This document shows, piece after piece, positions 1 to 8,180 of a stretch of 39,313 bases of DNA. The position numbers were made by a program, and so were the translations under genes. The notes under the pieces are model-generated. The model did not search any database and had not been told where the DNA came from. It saw only the letters and a program-made list of their open reading frames with translations. The stretch is from Candidatus Nanohalarchaeota archaeon (GTDB taxonomy: Archaea > Nanohalarchaeota > Nanosalinia > Nanosalinales > JAFCCC01): assembly GCA_017610385.1 (NCBI GenBank), contig JAFCCC010000005.1, positions 1 through 39,313 of the forward strand, read 5' to 3'. Positions within the stretch are counted from its first letter, which is position 1. Every line of letters begins with the position of its first letter.

Positions 1-2
1 AA

Positions 3-212
3 CCCAAAAAATTTATTATAAGTAAGCTAGCTCCAAATGCTCGCGGTGAAATTAATAATCTTCTAAATGAACTATTTCGAGATGGATTTATAGAATATCA
101 TAAAAACAAAAATTGCATTTCTCTAAACCCAAAAAACAAAAAAGAAATTTGTAATTATACAAAAAATCATGTGTCAGAATACTCTTGGAAAAACTTTTGT
201 GCAGAAAAATAA
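3..212 (+). CDS. C-terminal fragment of a winged-helix-like protein
   Basis: The reading frame is open from the window edge and ends in TAA at 210-212, giving 69 residues of a gene that starts outside the window. The visible part reads like the recognition helix and wing of a winged-helix DNA-binding domain: a stretch containing ARGEINNLLNELFRDGFI is followed by a short beta-like segment (EYHKNKNCISLNP). Archaeal transcription regulators often look like this, but with only the tail visible I cannot name the family or exclude a restriction or repair protein. The gene stops 63 bp before the first of two ~80-bp direct repeats. Confidence 0.5.
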   Translation, partial: PKKFIISKLAPNARGEINNLLNELFRDGFIEYHKNKNCISLNPKNKKEICNYTKNHVSEYSWKNFCAEK

Positions 213-555
213 GGAAATTTCAAAATTGGCAATTTTAGAAGTTTACATATCAAAATAGAACTCTTTGCTACCTGTTAAAATCACCTTAAACCAATTCTAA
301 TGTCTAAGTTCTTCTTCATTTACCCTATAACTTATAATCCTGAGCCCCTAGAGAGTGAATAACGAGGATTTCTGTTCAGGTACGTTTTACAGTTCATAGT
401 AATCATAGTTATCATAGCCAAACCATCTGGTTATGTTTTCAACCAAACAACCTTACATAACATTTCTTTTGGTGGTTTATAAGGTTTTGGGTGGATTTTA
501 TTTTATAAGTAAAATCGTACTAAACTAGAAATTTTAGAGTCATAAACTATAAAAA
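213..555. other. Non-coding stretch holding repeat copy A
   Basis: I see no convincing gene in these 343 bases. They hold the first long direct repeat (275-355) and a small inverted repeat, AACCATCTGGTT, near 420. The rest is AT-rich and lies between two converging genes, so it probably contains terminators, although no classical terminator is evident. Confidence 0.5.
275..355. repeat. Long direct repeat, copy A, ending in a tRNA-like att remnant
   Basis: About 81 bp aligns with 3554-3632 at roughly four identities in five. Long shared blocks include TTAAACCAATTCTA and CTATAACTTATAATC. The right end (343-355, AGCCCCTAGAGAG) matches the plus-strand image of the tRNA-Thr 3' end near 24.4 kb at 12 of 13 positions. 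Shared flank plus shared tRNA-like end suggests an old attachment site or the end of an older integrated element; the function is inferred. Confidence 0.6.
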
Positions 556-2067
556 TTATATAGAATTACCAACAACTCGATCAAAATAACTATTTGAATC
601 TAGACTAGAAAACTCATTCAAATCAACATTATTTCCTGGGCGGAATAAAGATTCTCTTAAGAATCCACCTGCTTCGGGATTATTCCACCAATCCTCACCA
701 TATTCTTCTTTCATACCTGCAACAATATCTTCGGCCCTAATCTTTGCAAGTAAGTATGCGGGACTATAAACCGCCATATATCTTGGAATTATATGGTGAG
801 TCAAGATATATTGTCCAGGTAATTTAATTCCATATTGCTCAGTTAGTTGTTCAAATCTTTCACAAGCTTGATCTATCTCCAATCCCTCCTCATAAATTGC
901 GATTTTGGTTAAAGATAAAGCGGCATAGAATTGAAGATATAATAATTCATTAAACCTTTCTCTTTCACTAACTCGCCCAATCGTTTCTTCATCCATTCCA
1001 AGTTCACGCAAATAAACTGGATCTGTTGCAATTGTTTCAAAAATAGTAGACGGAATTTCAATATCTGAAAGAGGAAAAAGAACTCTTTGGGAAGTAGGTA
1101 AATTCGGATCAATCTCAGTTAAATGACACGCATGTCCGCCTTCATGATATCCGCTTGTTGCATTTTCAAAGGGTCTACCCTTTTTAAAGACAATAATGTT
1201 TCTATTTGGAATTTTAATAGGATGATCACTTGGAGAAGGAGTTTTATCTGGTCTTGGTACATCATCAATCTCCACGTATTTCGCGAAGCCGTTCATGCCT
1301 AGTTGTCTCATAATTTGTGCAAAATTTGTCATGGGTTCTTGGTTGGCGTAAGCTTCATCAAACTCTGTAAACACTACGGGTCTCCACACATACAAATCAT
1401 CAACAGGGTTTATCGGATGCCCCAAAACTTCTGGCCAAACTCTGCTAGCTAGATCTAAAAAGGGATCTCTAGCCACGGTTCCGGATTTATGTATGATTGC
1501 TTTAAGTCTTTCTACAGAAATGCCTGCATCTTGAGCAAAAACACTTACAGGATCTGTACCGTACTGACTATACGCAGTTCTTCCCGCTTCAAAAAGAGCT
1601 TGAACAGGCTTCCTTAAATGTTCATAAGCAAGCTCAATTATTCCATCAAACGCATGTCTTCTCAAATCTAAATTAGCAATATTTGCCGCGTTAAATCTTC
1701 TCCAACTTGCTAAGCTTACTGGAGCTCCATCAACTTCTAAATCTGCCAATATCACGCTTTCCTTACCGAGATTCCTAATTTCTGTTTGTAACGTTTGCGA
1801 AGTAGACATTAAACTTGAAGAAATAGCATCTGATCGTAAAACTTGTGGTATTTCATCTGTAGAAATAATGGTCCCGTTTAAAAGTGCTTGTGCAAGCCGC
1901 TCCCGTCTTCCAGACCAAGAAGTAATACCTTTTGTTATATCTGATACAGCTTCACGAACAACTTGACCAGATTCAAGTAAATACTGCAATTGAGATATAG
2001 CAACTTCTGTCTTTTCATATTCTTCTTCAAATACCTTTAAAGAACGAATCTTACTTGGAGAGATCAT
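556..2067 (-). CDS. M3-like zinc metallopeptidase
   Basis: This 503-residue cytoplasmic protein (no signal peptide or membrane helix) carries the zincin signature HEGGH at residues 308-312. A downstream segment, IPSTIFETIATDP, has Glu344 in the position of the third zinc ligand of the M3 (thimet oligopeptidase/oligoendopeptidase) clan, so the expected role is hydrolysis of short peptides. The helical N-terminal half and the total length fit a small M3 relative rather than an M32 carboxypeptidase (usually HEFGH or HESQS), though M32 is the main alternative. The start at 2067 (MISPSKIRS) is the first Met of the frame and is followed upstream by an AT-rich intergenic space. It is a single gene, divergent from the SDR gene. 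Confidence 0.7.
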   Translation of the reverse strand: MISPSKIRSLKVFEEEYEKTEVAISQLQYLLESGQVVREAVSDITKGITSWSGRRERLAQALLNGTIISTDEIPQVLRSDAISSSLMSTSQTLQTEIRNLGKESVILADLEVDGAPVSLASWRRFNAANIANLDLRRHAFDGIIELAYEHLRKPVQALFEAGRTAYSQYGTDPVSVFAQDAGISVERLKAIIHKSGTVARDPFLDLASRVWPEVLGHPINPVDDLYVWRPVVFTEFDEAYANQEPMTNFAQIMRQLGMNGFAKYVEIDDVPRPDKTPSPSDHPIKIPNRNIIVFKKGRPFENATSGYHEGGHACHLTEIDPNLPTSQRVLFPLSDIEIPSTIFETIATDPVYLRELGMDEETIGRVSERERFNELLYLQFYAALSLTKIAIYEEGLEIDQACERFEQLTEQYGIKLPGQYILTHHIIPRYMAVYSPAYLLAKIRAEDIVAGMKEEYGEDWWNNPEAGGFLRESLFRPGNNVDLNEFSSLDSNSYFDRVVGNSI

Positions 2068-2140
2068 ATTTCTATAAAATATTGTTATTAATCTTTTTAA
2101 ATATTACCATCTCATAATAACTTTTAGAAGTTATATGCTC

Positions 2141-2167
2141 TTTTACCGGATAACTCTAAGAGCCGGT
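2141..2167. repeat. TTTTACCG hairpin motif, copy 1
   Basis: TTTTACCGGATAACTCT opens a small inverted repeat: ACCGG at 2145-2149 pairs with CCGGT at 2163-2167, enclosing CTCTAAGAG. It lies between divergent promoters of the peptidase and SDR genes. Very similar starts occur at 3007 and 3437. Confidence 0.4.
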
Positions 2168-2230
2168 TTCATTCGGGAAGAATGCTCGAGTATTAGGAAG
2201 ATTATTATATTTTAAATCTAAAGAAATACT

Positions 2231-2968
2231 ATGTTTAAAAATAAAGTTGTTTTAGTAACTGGTTCATCACGAGGCATTGGTAAAGCCACGGCCCTGCTTT
2301 TTGCGAAAAAAGAAGCTAAACTCGTAGTTAATTATTCTTCATCTGAAAAAGAAGCTTGTGCTGTTGTTAATGAAATCAAAAATCTTGGATCAGAAGCTAT
2401 TACAATAAAATGTGATGTTTCTAACGAAAGCGAAGTTAAAAAAATGGTTCAAAAAACGATTGATAAATTTGGAAAAATTGACATTTTAGTTAATAATGCG
2501 GGAATCGTTTTTGACGTTCCTTTTTTCGAAAGAACTGTTGAGCAATGGAAGAAAACTTTGGATGTCAATTTACTTGGCACATTTCTTTGTAGCAAATATG
2601 TTTCTAAGCAAATGTTAAAAACCGGTGGCGGTAAGATAATTAACATTTCTTCAACAAATGGTATTGATTGTTTTAGTCCTGAAGCAATAGATTATGACAC
2701 TTCAAAAGCCGGTATTATCATAATGACTAGAGATTTAGCAAAGGAGCTTGCACCCACAATTCAAGTTAATTCCATTGCTCCAGGCTGGGTTGATACTAAA
2801 ATGAATAAAGATTTGCCTAAAGACTTTATTAAAAAAGAAACAGAAAACATATACCTGAAACGCTTTGCAAAACCAGAAGAAATCGCTAATGCCGTTTTAT
2901 TTTTAGCATCTGATGCCGCAAGTTACATTACAGGATCTATTCTAAAAGTGGATGGTGGTTATGGTTAA
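2231..2968 (+). CDS. Short-chain dehydrogenase/reductase (FabG-like)
   Basis: This 245-residue classical SDR should carry out NAD(P)H-dependent oxidation or reduction of a hydroxyl/keto group. It has the nucleotide-binding motif TGSSRGIG (residues 10-17), NNAG (88-91), an active-site Ser around 140-141, and the YxxxK catalytic pair Tyr155/Lys159. The C-terminal end, TGSILKVDGGYG, is typical of the 3-oxoacyl-ACP reductase (FabG) branch. The family is too broad to name the substrate, and archaea of this type often lack fatty acid synthesis, so FabG function should not be assumed. It stands alone, with a hairpin motif on each side. Confidence 0.85.
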   Translation: MFKNKVVLVTGSSRGIGKATALLFAKKEAKLVVNYSSSEKEACAVVNEIKNLGSEAITIKCDVSNESEVKKMVQKTIDKFGKIDILVNNAGIVFDVPFFERTVEQWKKTLDVNLLGTFLCSKYVSKQMLKTGGGKIINISSTNGIDCFSPEAIDYDTSKAGIIIMTRDLAKELAPTIQVNSIAPGWVDTKMNKDLPKDFIKKETENIYLKRFAKPEEIANAVLFLASDAASYITGSILKVDGGYG

Positions 2969-3006
2969 ATGCAACTTAGGCGAACTCCATTTAATCTCCT
3001 ACATAT

Positions 3007-3037
3007 TTTTACCGCGTAACTCTCAGAGATGCGTAAG
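3007..3037. repeat. TTTTACCG hairpin motif, copy 2
   Basis: TTTTACCGCGTAACTCT is followed by AGAGATGCGTAAGG, which can fold back (TTACCGC with GCGTAA, one bulged C). It lies just after the SDR stop and just after the convergent MazG-like stop, so it could act as a shared terminator. Confidence 0.4.
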
Positions 3038-3057
3038 GAGAACTGGGAAATAATGCA

Positions 3058-3381
3058 TTACTCATATCTTTTATTAACTTTTTCAATTTTCTTTTCAAGT
3101 GCCTTTATGATATCAACGTCCAGAGTTTTTGCTAAAATTAAGGCAGTTATTATCACATCAGCAAATTCTTCTGGCAAGTTTTCTTTATTATGGATTTCTA
3201 ATTTTTGTTTCCTTTGTAAAGAATTATGTGCTAGAATTTCATTGCACAGTTCCCCTAGTTCTTCAGTTAATTTGACAGTTTGACCAAGAATTTGTTTCTC
3301 AGTATCAGAATAACTATCAAAGTAATTTTTAATGCGATTCTCTTCTAGTTCTATAAATGTCAATAATTCATGGAACTCCAT
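3058..3381 (-). CDS. MazG-like nucleotide pyrophosphohydrolase
   Basis: The 107-residue all-alpha protein matches the MazG/all-alpha NTP pyrophosphatase fold. EELGELCNEI (residues 40-49) is the EExxE metal-binding part, and EEFADVI (71-77) supplies the second ExxD set. Such enzymes cleave (d)NTPs to (d)NMP and PPi and serve in pool sanitation; small versions also occur on mobile elements. The start at 3381 gives MEFHELLTFIE and sits about 40 bp from a TTTTACCG hairpin. The protein is close to the usual length of the single-domain family (about 100-110 residues) and is complete. Confidence 0.75.
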   Translation of the reverse strand: MEFHELLTFIELEENRIKNYFDSYSDTEKQILGQTVKLTEELGELCNEILAHNSLQRKQKLEIHNKENLPEEFADVIITALILAKTLDVDIIKALEKKIEKVNKRYE

Positions 3382-3436
3382 AACTATTTTATTAGCGCTT
3401 AACGTTATTACGTTTGTGTTATGATTTCTTCCATAC

Positions 3437-3465
3437 TTTTACCGTGTAAATCATGGAGTTCTTTA
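3437..3465. repeat. TTTTACCG hairpin motif, copy 3
   Basis: TTTTACCGTGTAAATCA is followed by GGAGTTCTTTACG. CGTGTAAA can pair with TTTACG, giving a weak hairpin upstream of the MazG-like gene. It is the third copy within 1.3 kb. Confidence 0.35.
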
Positions 3466-3553
3466 CGATAAAAATACGTACCAGTTTTTATTGTGCTGCA
3501 ACAATTCAGATTATTAGAACTCATATAATAAAAATCTCAATTAAAACTATATC

Positions 3554-3632
3554 TTAAAATCACTTTAAACCAATTCTATCGTTTAAGTTCTACCCCATTT
3601 AAGCTATAACTTATAATCTTAAGCCCCGAGAG
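3554..3632. repeat. Long direct repeat, copy B
   Basis: This is the counterpart of 275-355 in the same orientation. It ends in TTAAGCCCCGAGAG (3619-3632), an exact 14-bp match to the tRNA-Thr 3' end region at 24429-24442, with the rest of the repeat lying on the side away from the proposed element. Confidence 0.65.
3619..3632. other. Candidate distal attachment site of the integrated element
   Basis: TTAAGCCCCGAGAG is identical to the plus strand at 24429-24442, which covers the last bases of the tRNA-Thr gene and two bases beyond. Both copies have the same orientation, as expected for attL and attR made by tRNA-targeting tyrosine recombinases. Fourteen bases is short for such a core, so this is a candidate rather than a proven site. 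Confidence 0.5.
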
Positions 3633-3664
3633 CAATATTGCGGTGCATGGAAATAATAATTGAA

Positions 3665-3930
3665 TTAAATTTCATTGAAATTTTGTCTAAGTTTGTTTAT
3701 TTCTTGAAGTGTTAAAGTTTCACAGTAAGCTCTTAATTCCATAATAAATCTTTGGGCTGTTTTTATTCTTTCACTGCATTTTTCTTTATCAACTGGTTCT
3801 GTGTCAATTATTGGAATATAATATTGATTGTCTATTCGATCTTTTTTAAATTCAGAGAATTTTTCGCATTTTATTCCACATTTGAAAAATATTCAGCTTT
3901 TAATTTATTCAAAAAATTTGATTTTTTCAT
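3665..3930 (-). pseudogene. Remnant of a HEPN (HepT-like) toxin gene
   Basis: The minus strand begins with ATG at 3930 and reads MKKSNFLNKLKAEYF, then meets a stop. In another frame it continues FKCGIKCEKFSEFKK, DRIDNQYYIPI and a helical tail to a stop at 3665. Archaeal HEPN proteins paired with MNT nucleotidyltransferases have this kind of start (FLNKLKxEG) and C-terminus (IKCEN...KKERIDxQYY...TAEEF). Here the two ends are joined directly, so the central four-helix core with the RNase active site is missing and the frame is broken. The start overlaps the end of the nucleotidyltransferase gene by 26 bp, as in intact HEPN-MNT pairs. Family assignment is by recognition. Confidence 0.6.
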
Positions 3931-4498
3931 AATATTTTTCCCCTCCATGGATTATTGCATGATTCTTTATAATTTCTTTTACTAACAAATTATCTAAATT
4001 AAACTTTCCAATCTTCACATTTATTAAATCATAAATTTTTTGGATTTCTTGCTTTATTTTAGGGTTTGTTGTTTCAATGTATATGTCAATATCACTATCT
4101 TTTTTTTCTGTATTTTTAGCATAACTCCCAAACAAAAGTATTAGATCGCAATTACTTTTGGTAATTACATCTTGGAATAATGGTCCAAGTTCGGGGTGTT
4201 TGATTAATATTTTTGATAATTTATAGTTTTCAGCATTTAGAATAAATGATTTTGAGATTAAATTCTTTTTAATAAAATAAATATGATTTTTTCCTTCCAT
4301 ATTATAATCTAAAACACTTATGTTTCTAAGTTCTGTTAAATGGGATTGCACTCTTGTAAGTGATGTTTTGAGTTCTTTCGCAAGTCCTCTTCCGTGCATT
4401 TCTTTTTTTAGTAAGAGCAAAATTATTTCATAAGAATAATTGATTTTTATTTGATTCATATGCCTTTTTAATAAGTCAACACTATTTAAGTCTTTCAT
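3905..4498 (-). CDS. Winged-helix plus MNT nucleotidyltransferase (MntA-like antitoxin)
   Basis: The 197-residue protein has two parts. Residues 20-85 look like a winged helix (GLAKELKTSLTRVQSHLTELRN). Residues 117-190 are a minimal nucleotidyltransferase domain with GSYAKNTEKKDSDIDIYIE: Gly124-Ser125 plus Asp136 and Asp138 of the DxD metal site. In MntA/HepT systems this domain adds AMP to the HEPN toxin and neutralises it. Here the downstream partner survives only as a remnant overlapping the end of this gene, so the protein may be an orphan antitoxin or may act as a regulator through its DNA-binding part. All catalytic residues I can see are kept. Confidence 0.75.
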   Translation of the reverse strand: MKDLNSVDLLKRHMNQIKINYSYEIILLLLKKEMHGRGLAKELKTSLTRVQSHLTELRNISVLDYNMEGKNHIYFIKKNLISKSFILNAENYKLSKILIKHPELGPLFQDVITKSNCDLILLFGSYAKNTEKKDSDIDIYIETTNPKIKQEIQKIYDLINVKIGKFNLDNLLVKEIIKNHAIIHGGEKYYEKIKFFE

Positions 4499-4733
4499 TT
4501 TCAGAGAACTAATTCTTCAAGTATTTGAAAGTAAAGAATTTTAAGTCTCTAACCCTGGATCATATATGCTTTAATTTAAATTAATGTAAAAAATAGTCCA
4601 ATTCAGGTACATTATAGCACATTTAAGATATAATGTCGAGAAAGGTTAAAAACAATGGTTCGATCATAAAACCTAATCTTAGATAGACTTTTAAAGAATG
4701 GACAAATTATAGAAAAATACGGTTTCAATAAAA

Positions 4734-7367
4734 ATGTCTGAAATAGCAATAAATCCAGAAAAAGAAGCAATCATTGAGTTAAAGAGTAATGTTTTGGTTA
4801 CAGCTAACCCGGGCACTGGTAAAACCCTTCTTTTAGCATATAAATACCTTGATTTAATTAACAAAGGTGTTGATCCTGAGCAAATTCTTTGCTTAACATT
4901 TACTGAAAAAGCTAAAAAAGAAATGGAATCTAGAATACTTGAGGTAATTAAAGAAAAAGAAATTAATATGGATATTTCAAAATTAAATGTTTTTACTTTT
5001 CACGCTTATGCGTTAGATAATATTGAAGAAAATGAAATTCTTTCCACAAATCTTTTAAGATATACCATATTTCACTTTCTTAAAGATAATGAAATTCTAA
5101 ATTATTCTGATGAATATCTTCTAAAGGTTATTGTTCCAAAAATGGAAAACCTTATGAGGTATCTAAAGACTTTTGGAATAACACCGGAGCAAATAGATAC
5201 GGCGGAAGTTAAAAAACATCTTGAATCTGGTAGAAACTACGATAAAAAAGAAATAGATAAGTTTGCTGATGATTTTCTGGAAATTTATAAGCATTATGAA
5301 ACTATTAAGAACAGGAGAGGCGTAGATTATGCAGATTTATTAATTAAATTTCTGCAACTAAAAGAAACCCCTAAATTTGATTATGTTCTAGTTGATGAAT
5401 TACAAGATGTTAATGTTATGGAAGCAGAAATAGCTCTGCATTCATGCAAGAATTTTTTCGCGGTAGGAGACAAAAAACAAGCTATATTCGGGTTTCAAGG
5501 GGGTTCTATACTCAATTTCAAGAAATTTTCAAACGCCACTCAAAGAATCTTATCAGAAAATTTTAGAAATACAAATGAAATTTTAACTTACGCTAGAGAA
5601 TATTTTGATTCAAAAACAAAAGAAGAATCTCATAAAAGAGATTTGAAAGATCTGAGAAATGCAAAAAACAAATCTGGGAGCAAACCAATAATTTATGATG
5701 TTAAGCGAGAAAATGTTTATGCGGTTGCTTGTGAGTTAGTAAAAAAATTCAAGGGAAAAACTGCAATTATTGCTAGAACTAATTACCAAATACAAGATAT
5801 TGCAAAAGAACTTTCAGCTCGCGGTATGGATTTTTCCTCAACTTTTTTTTCTGCTTCAAATGATGCCAGAAATCACATAATTACTTTTTTAAAGGGAATA
5901 TTGAGCTCTGATATGCAAGATATAAAAAATGCAATGTTTACTCCATTTTTTCCGTGTTCTTTGCAGGAAGCATTTCAAATAACTGAAAATAGATATATTA
6001 AATTATCAGAACTTTTTGAAAAATTGCCTCAGTTTAGACAAATGAGATATTCTGTAAGAACTGTTGAGGATGTCAACAAATTATTCAAAGAAAAAATAAT
6101 ACCGATTTGTATTAGTTATGGAAAAGAATATTTATCAGCAGCAATATCTCTTCAAGGAGCATATAAAGAAGCACTTGTAGTATTAAAAGAAAAAAATATG
6201 CATTCTTTAATGACTTATCTTCAAGCAACTGATCTTTTATCTCAGGAATCTGATGTAGAAAAAGATATTGTACTTACTACAGTTCATAAAGCAAAGGGAA
6301 AGGAATTTGAAAATGTTATTTATATTCCTTCAAAAACGAGTAATAGAACTAATTTCCAAGACAAAGTGGTTGAAGCTATTCTCTATTCTAAAAATATAAA
6401 TGTAAAAGAGGAACTTGAAGAAGAAACTTTGCGAGTTAATTTTGTTGCATTTACCAGAGCAGAAAAAAATCTTGTGATATTAACTGATAAAATTCAGGAC
6501 TATCTTAACAATTCGGCGCAACTTGGAGAGCTTGAAGCAGAAAATGTGGATGTTTTTGACTTGACAGAAAGTAAATATAGGGCTTTTGACTTATTTGTAA
6601 ATGGTCAATTTGACGAAGCTAAGATATTATTAGAAAACAAAGAAGAATGGATTAGAGATTTTGTAAGAAATCATTTTAAGTCATTGAAGCATATCTCGTT
6701 TAGCTCTTTACCGGATTCTGCCTATACTTATTTTATACAGAACATTCTAGGGATACGAGAAGTAAGTTTTGCTACAACGCTGGGTTCTGAAGTGCATGGA
6801 GCAGCAAAACAAATATTACTAAAAAAGGAGTTTTCAGTAAGTAAAAAAGCAGAACCATTCATTGAAAATGTAAAAAAGATTATTGAAAAAATAGAATATG
6901 ATGAAGTAAAACCTGAATTAAAACTAGAACCACTTCTTTCCTTACTTGGATTTAAATCAGATCTGAAATTTAAGTCATTTATAGATGCTGTTTTTAAAAA
7001 AGGAGAGGAATATTTAATTGTGGACTGGAAAACTGACAAAAAAATAGACTATGCTTCTAAACACAGACAGCAACTGGAGACATATAAAAGAGTATTGTCA
7101 GCTCATGAAGGAATTCCACTTAACAAAATCAAAGTGGCCATTGGTTTTGTGGGCCTTAGAAGCACAATAAATACAGGAAAAATTGGCTTTGAATTTGATG
7201 AAAGGCAACCTGCCAAATCGGCCTTTGACACCTTTTCTAAACGAGTTGAAAAACTATTATCATGGATCGAAGACCCTGAGAACTTCTTCCACGACTTCAT
7301 CGCAGAAGAAAAAGACGAGCTGTTATGGAGAAGTGTCGTAGAAGAATATAGAAAAGACGAGGAGTAA
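4734..7367 (+). CDS. UvrD/Rep-like helicase fused to RecB-family nuclease
   Basis: This 877-residue protein joins an SF1A helicase to a C-terminal PD-(D/E)XK nuclease. Helicase motifs are Walker A GTGKT (27-31), motif Ia LTFTEKAKKEM, Walker B LVDELQD (about 219-225), motif III GDKKQAIFGFQG, motif V VHKAKGKEFENV and motif VI VAFTRAEK (571-578). The nuclease part shows GSEVHG (His688), Asp751 in FIDAVF, DWK (764-766) and RQQLETYK, the RecB/AddB/Cas4 arrangement. It should unwind and degrade DNA ends, in repair or against invading DNA. It lacks a visible AddB/RecC partner and is shorter than AddA. Placed beside radC inside the proposed element, a defence or element-maintenance role is plausible. 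The start at 4734 (MSEIAINPEKEAI) directly precedes the Q-motif region. Confidence 0.88.
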   Translation: MSEIAINPEKEAIIELKSNVLVTANPGTGKTLLLAYKYLDLINKGVDPEQILCLTFTEKAKKEMESRILEVIKEKEINMDISKLNVFTFHAYALDNIEENEILSTNLLRYTIFHFLKDNEILNYSDEYLLKVIVPKMENLMRYLKTFGITPEQIDTAEVKKHLESGRNYDKKEIDKFADDFLEIYKHYETIKNRRGVDYADLLIKFLQLKETPKFDYVLVDELQDVNVMEAEIALHSCKNFFAVGDKKQAIFGFQGGSILNFKKFSNATQRILSENFRNTNEILTYAREYFDSKTKEESHKRDLKDLRNAKNKSGSKPIIYDVKRENVYAVACELVKKFKGKTAIIARTNYQIQDIAKELSARGMDFSSTFFSASNDARNHIITFLKGILSSDMQDIKNAMFTPFFPCSLQEAFQITENRYIKLSELFEKLPQFRQMRYSVRTVEDVNKLFKEKIIPICISYGKEYLSAAISLQGAYKEALVVLKEKNMHSLMTYLQATDLLSQESDVEKDIVLTTVHKAKGKEFENVIYIPSKTSNRTNFQDKVVEAILYSKNINVKEELEEETLRVNFVAFTRAEKNLVILTDKIQDYLNNSAQLGELEAENVDVFDLTESKYRAFDLFVNGQFDEAKILLENKEEWIRDFVRNHFKSLKHISFSSLPDSAYTYFIQNILGIREVSFATTLGSEVHGAAKQILLKKEFSVSKKAEPFIENVKKIIEKIEYDEVKPELKLEPLLSLLGFKSDLKFKSFIDAVFKKGEEYLIVDWKTDKKIDYASKHRQQLETYKRVLSAHEGIPLNKIKVAIGFVGLRSTINTGKIGFEFDERQPAKSAFDTFSKRVEKLLSWIEDPENFFHDFIAEEKDELLWRSVVEEYRKDEE

Positions 7368-7508
7368 GTTTGCTGGGATAAACTCATAAGGGGTTCAATT
7401 ACACAAGATAAGTTTTATCTTCTGCACTTTCCATAAAGTAAAGTTAGCTAGAAGAAGGTATCCTGTATCCAGATTAATTATTAAATACAGAACAATCAAT
7501 TAATCATA

Positions 7509-8180
7509 ATGAGGATAAAAGATATATCAAAGGAAAATAGGCCCAGAGAAAGGTTCCAGACGTTGGGTGCGTTTGCTTTAAGTGATGCTGAATTACTTGC
7601 AATAATTCTTCAGAAAGGTAGCAAAGAAGAGAATGTGATTGATATGTCTAACAAATTAATCTCAAAATATAAACTAGATAAATTATCCGATTTATCATTA
7701 AAAGAACTTCAAGAAATTAAAGGAATTGGACCTGCTAAAGCTATGCAGATTAAAGCATTATTTGAATTTAACAAAAGATATGATAAAGCTGTTAAAACAA
7801 AAGAAATTGTGACAATAGAAAAACCAGAAGATGTTTATAACTATTTTGTTGATGAATTAAAAGATAAGAAGAAGGAACATTTTTATGCACTTTTATTAGA
7901 CAGTAAAAATAAGATAATCAAGAAAGATTTAATATCTGTTGGGACCTTATATAATTCTTTAGTGCATCCAAGAGAGGTTTTTAAGGAAGCCATTAAGAAC
8001 TCAGCAGCAGGGGTGATATTAGTACATAATCATCCGTCAGGAGACCCAGAACCCAGTGAGAACGATGTTGAGATAACACAAAAAATTGCAAAAGCAGGAA
8101 ATTTATTAAATATAAAAGTTTTAGATCATGTGATAATAGCAGAAAAGGGATGGGATAATATAAAAATAAAATATTCCTAA
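7509..8180 (+). CDS. radC: RadC-family JAMM-domain protein
   Basis: The 223-residue protein has the full RadC layout: an N-terminal helix-hairpin-helix region (SDAELLAIILQKGS and IKGIGPAKAMQIKA) followed by a JAMM/MPN metallo-domain with HNHPSGDPEPSEND, giving ligands His173, His175 and Asp186. RadC was once called a repair protein, but its molecular activity is unsettled, and it is frequent on mobile elements and in defence islands. The length matches the family. It follows the helicase-nuclease by 141 bp on the same strand. It is convergent with hsdR, the two stop regions overlapping by 4 bp, which is very tight packing between transcription units. Confidence 0.92.
   Translation: MRIKDISKENRPRERFQTLGAFALSDAELLAIILQKGSKEENVIDMSNKLISKYKLDKLSDLSLKELQEIKGIGPAKAMQIKALFEFNKRYDKAVKTKEIVTIEKPEDVYNYFVDELKDKKKEHFYALLLDSKNKIIKKDLISVGTLYNSLVHPREVFKEAIKNSAAGVILVHNHPSGDPEPSENDVEITQKIAKAGNLLNIKVLDHVIIAEKGWDNIKIKYS

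Noticed and set aside
556-2067. M32 carboxypeptidase Taq identity for the metallopeptidase
   Set aside because: HEGGH with IPSTIFET spacing fits M3-like enzymes better than M32, though the two cannot be fully separated by eye.
3029-3283. 84-residue plus-strand frame
   Set aside because: It lies antisense to the MazG-like gene, which has clear metal-binding motifs; the plus frame has no recognisable domain.
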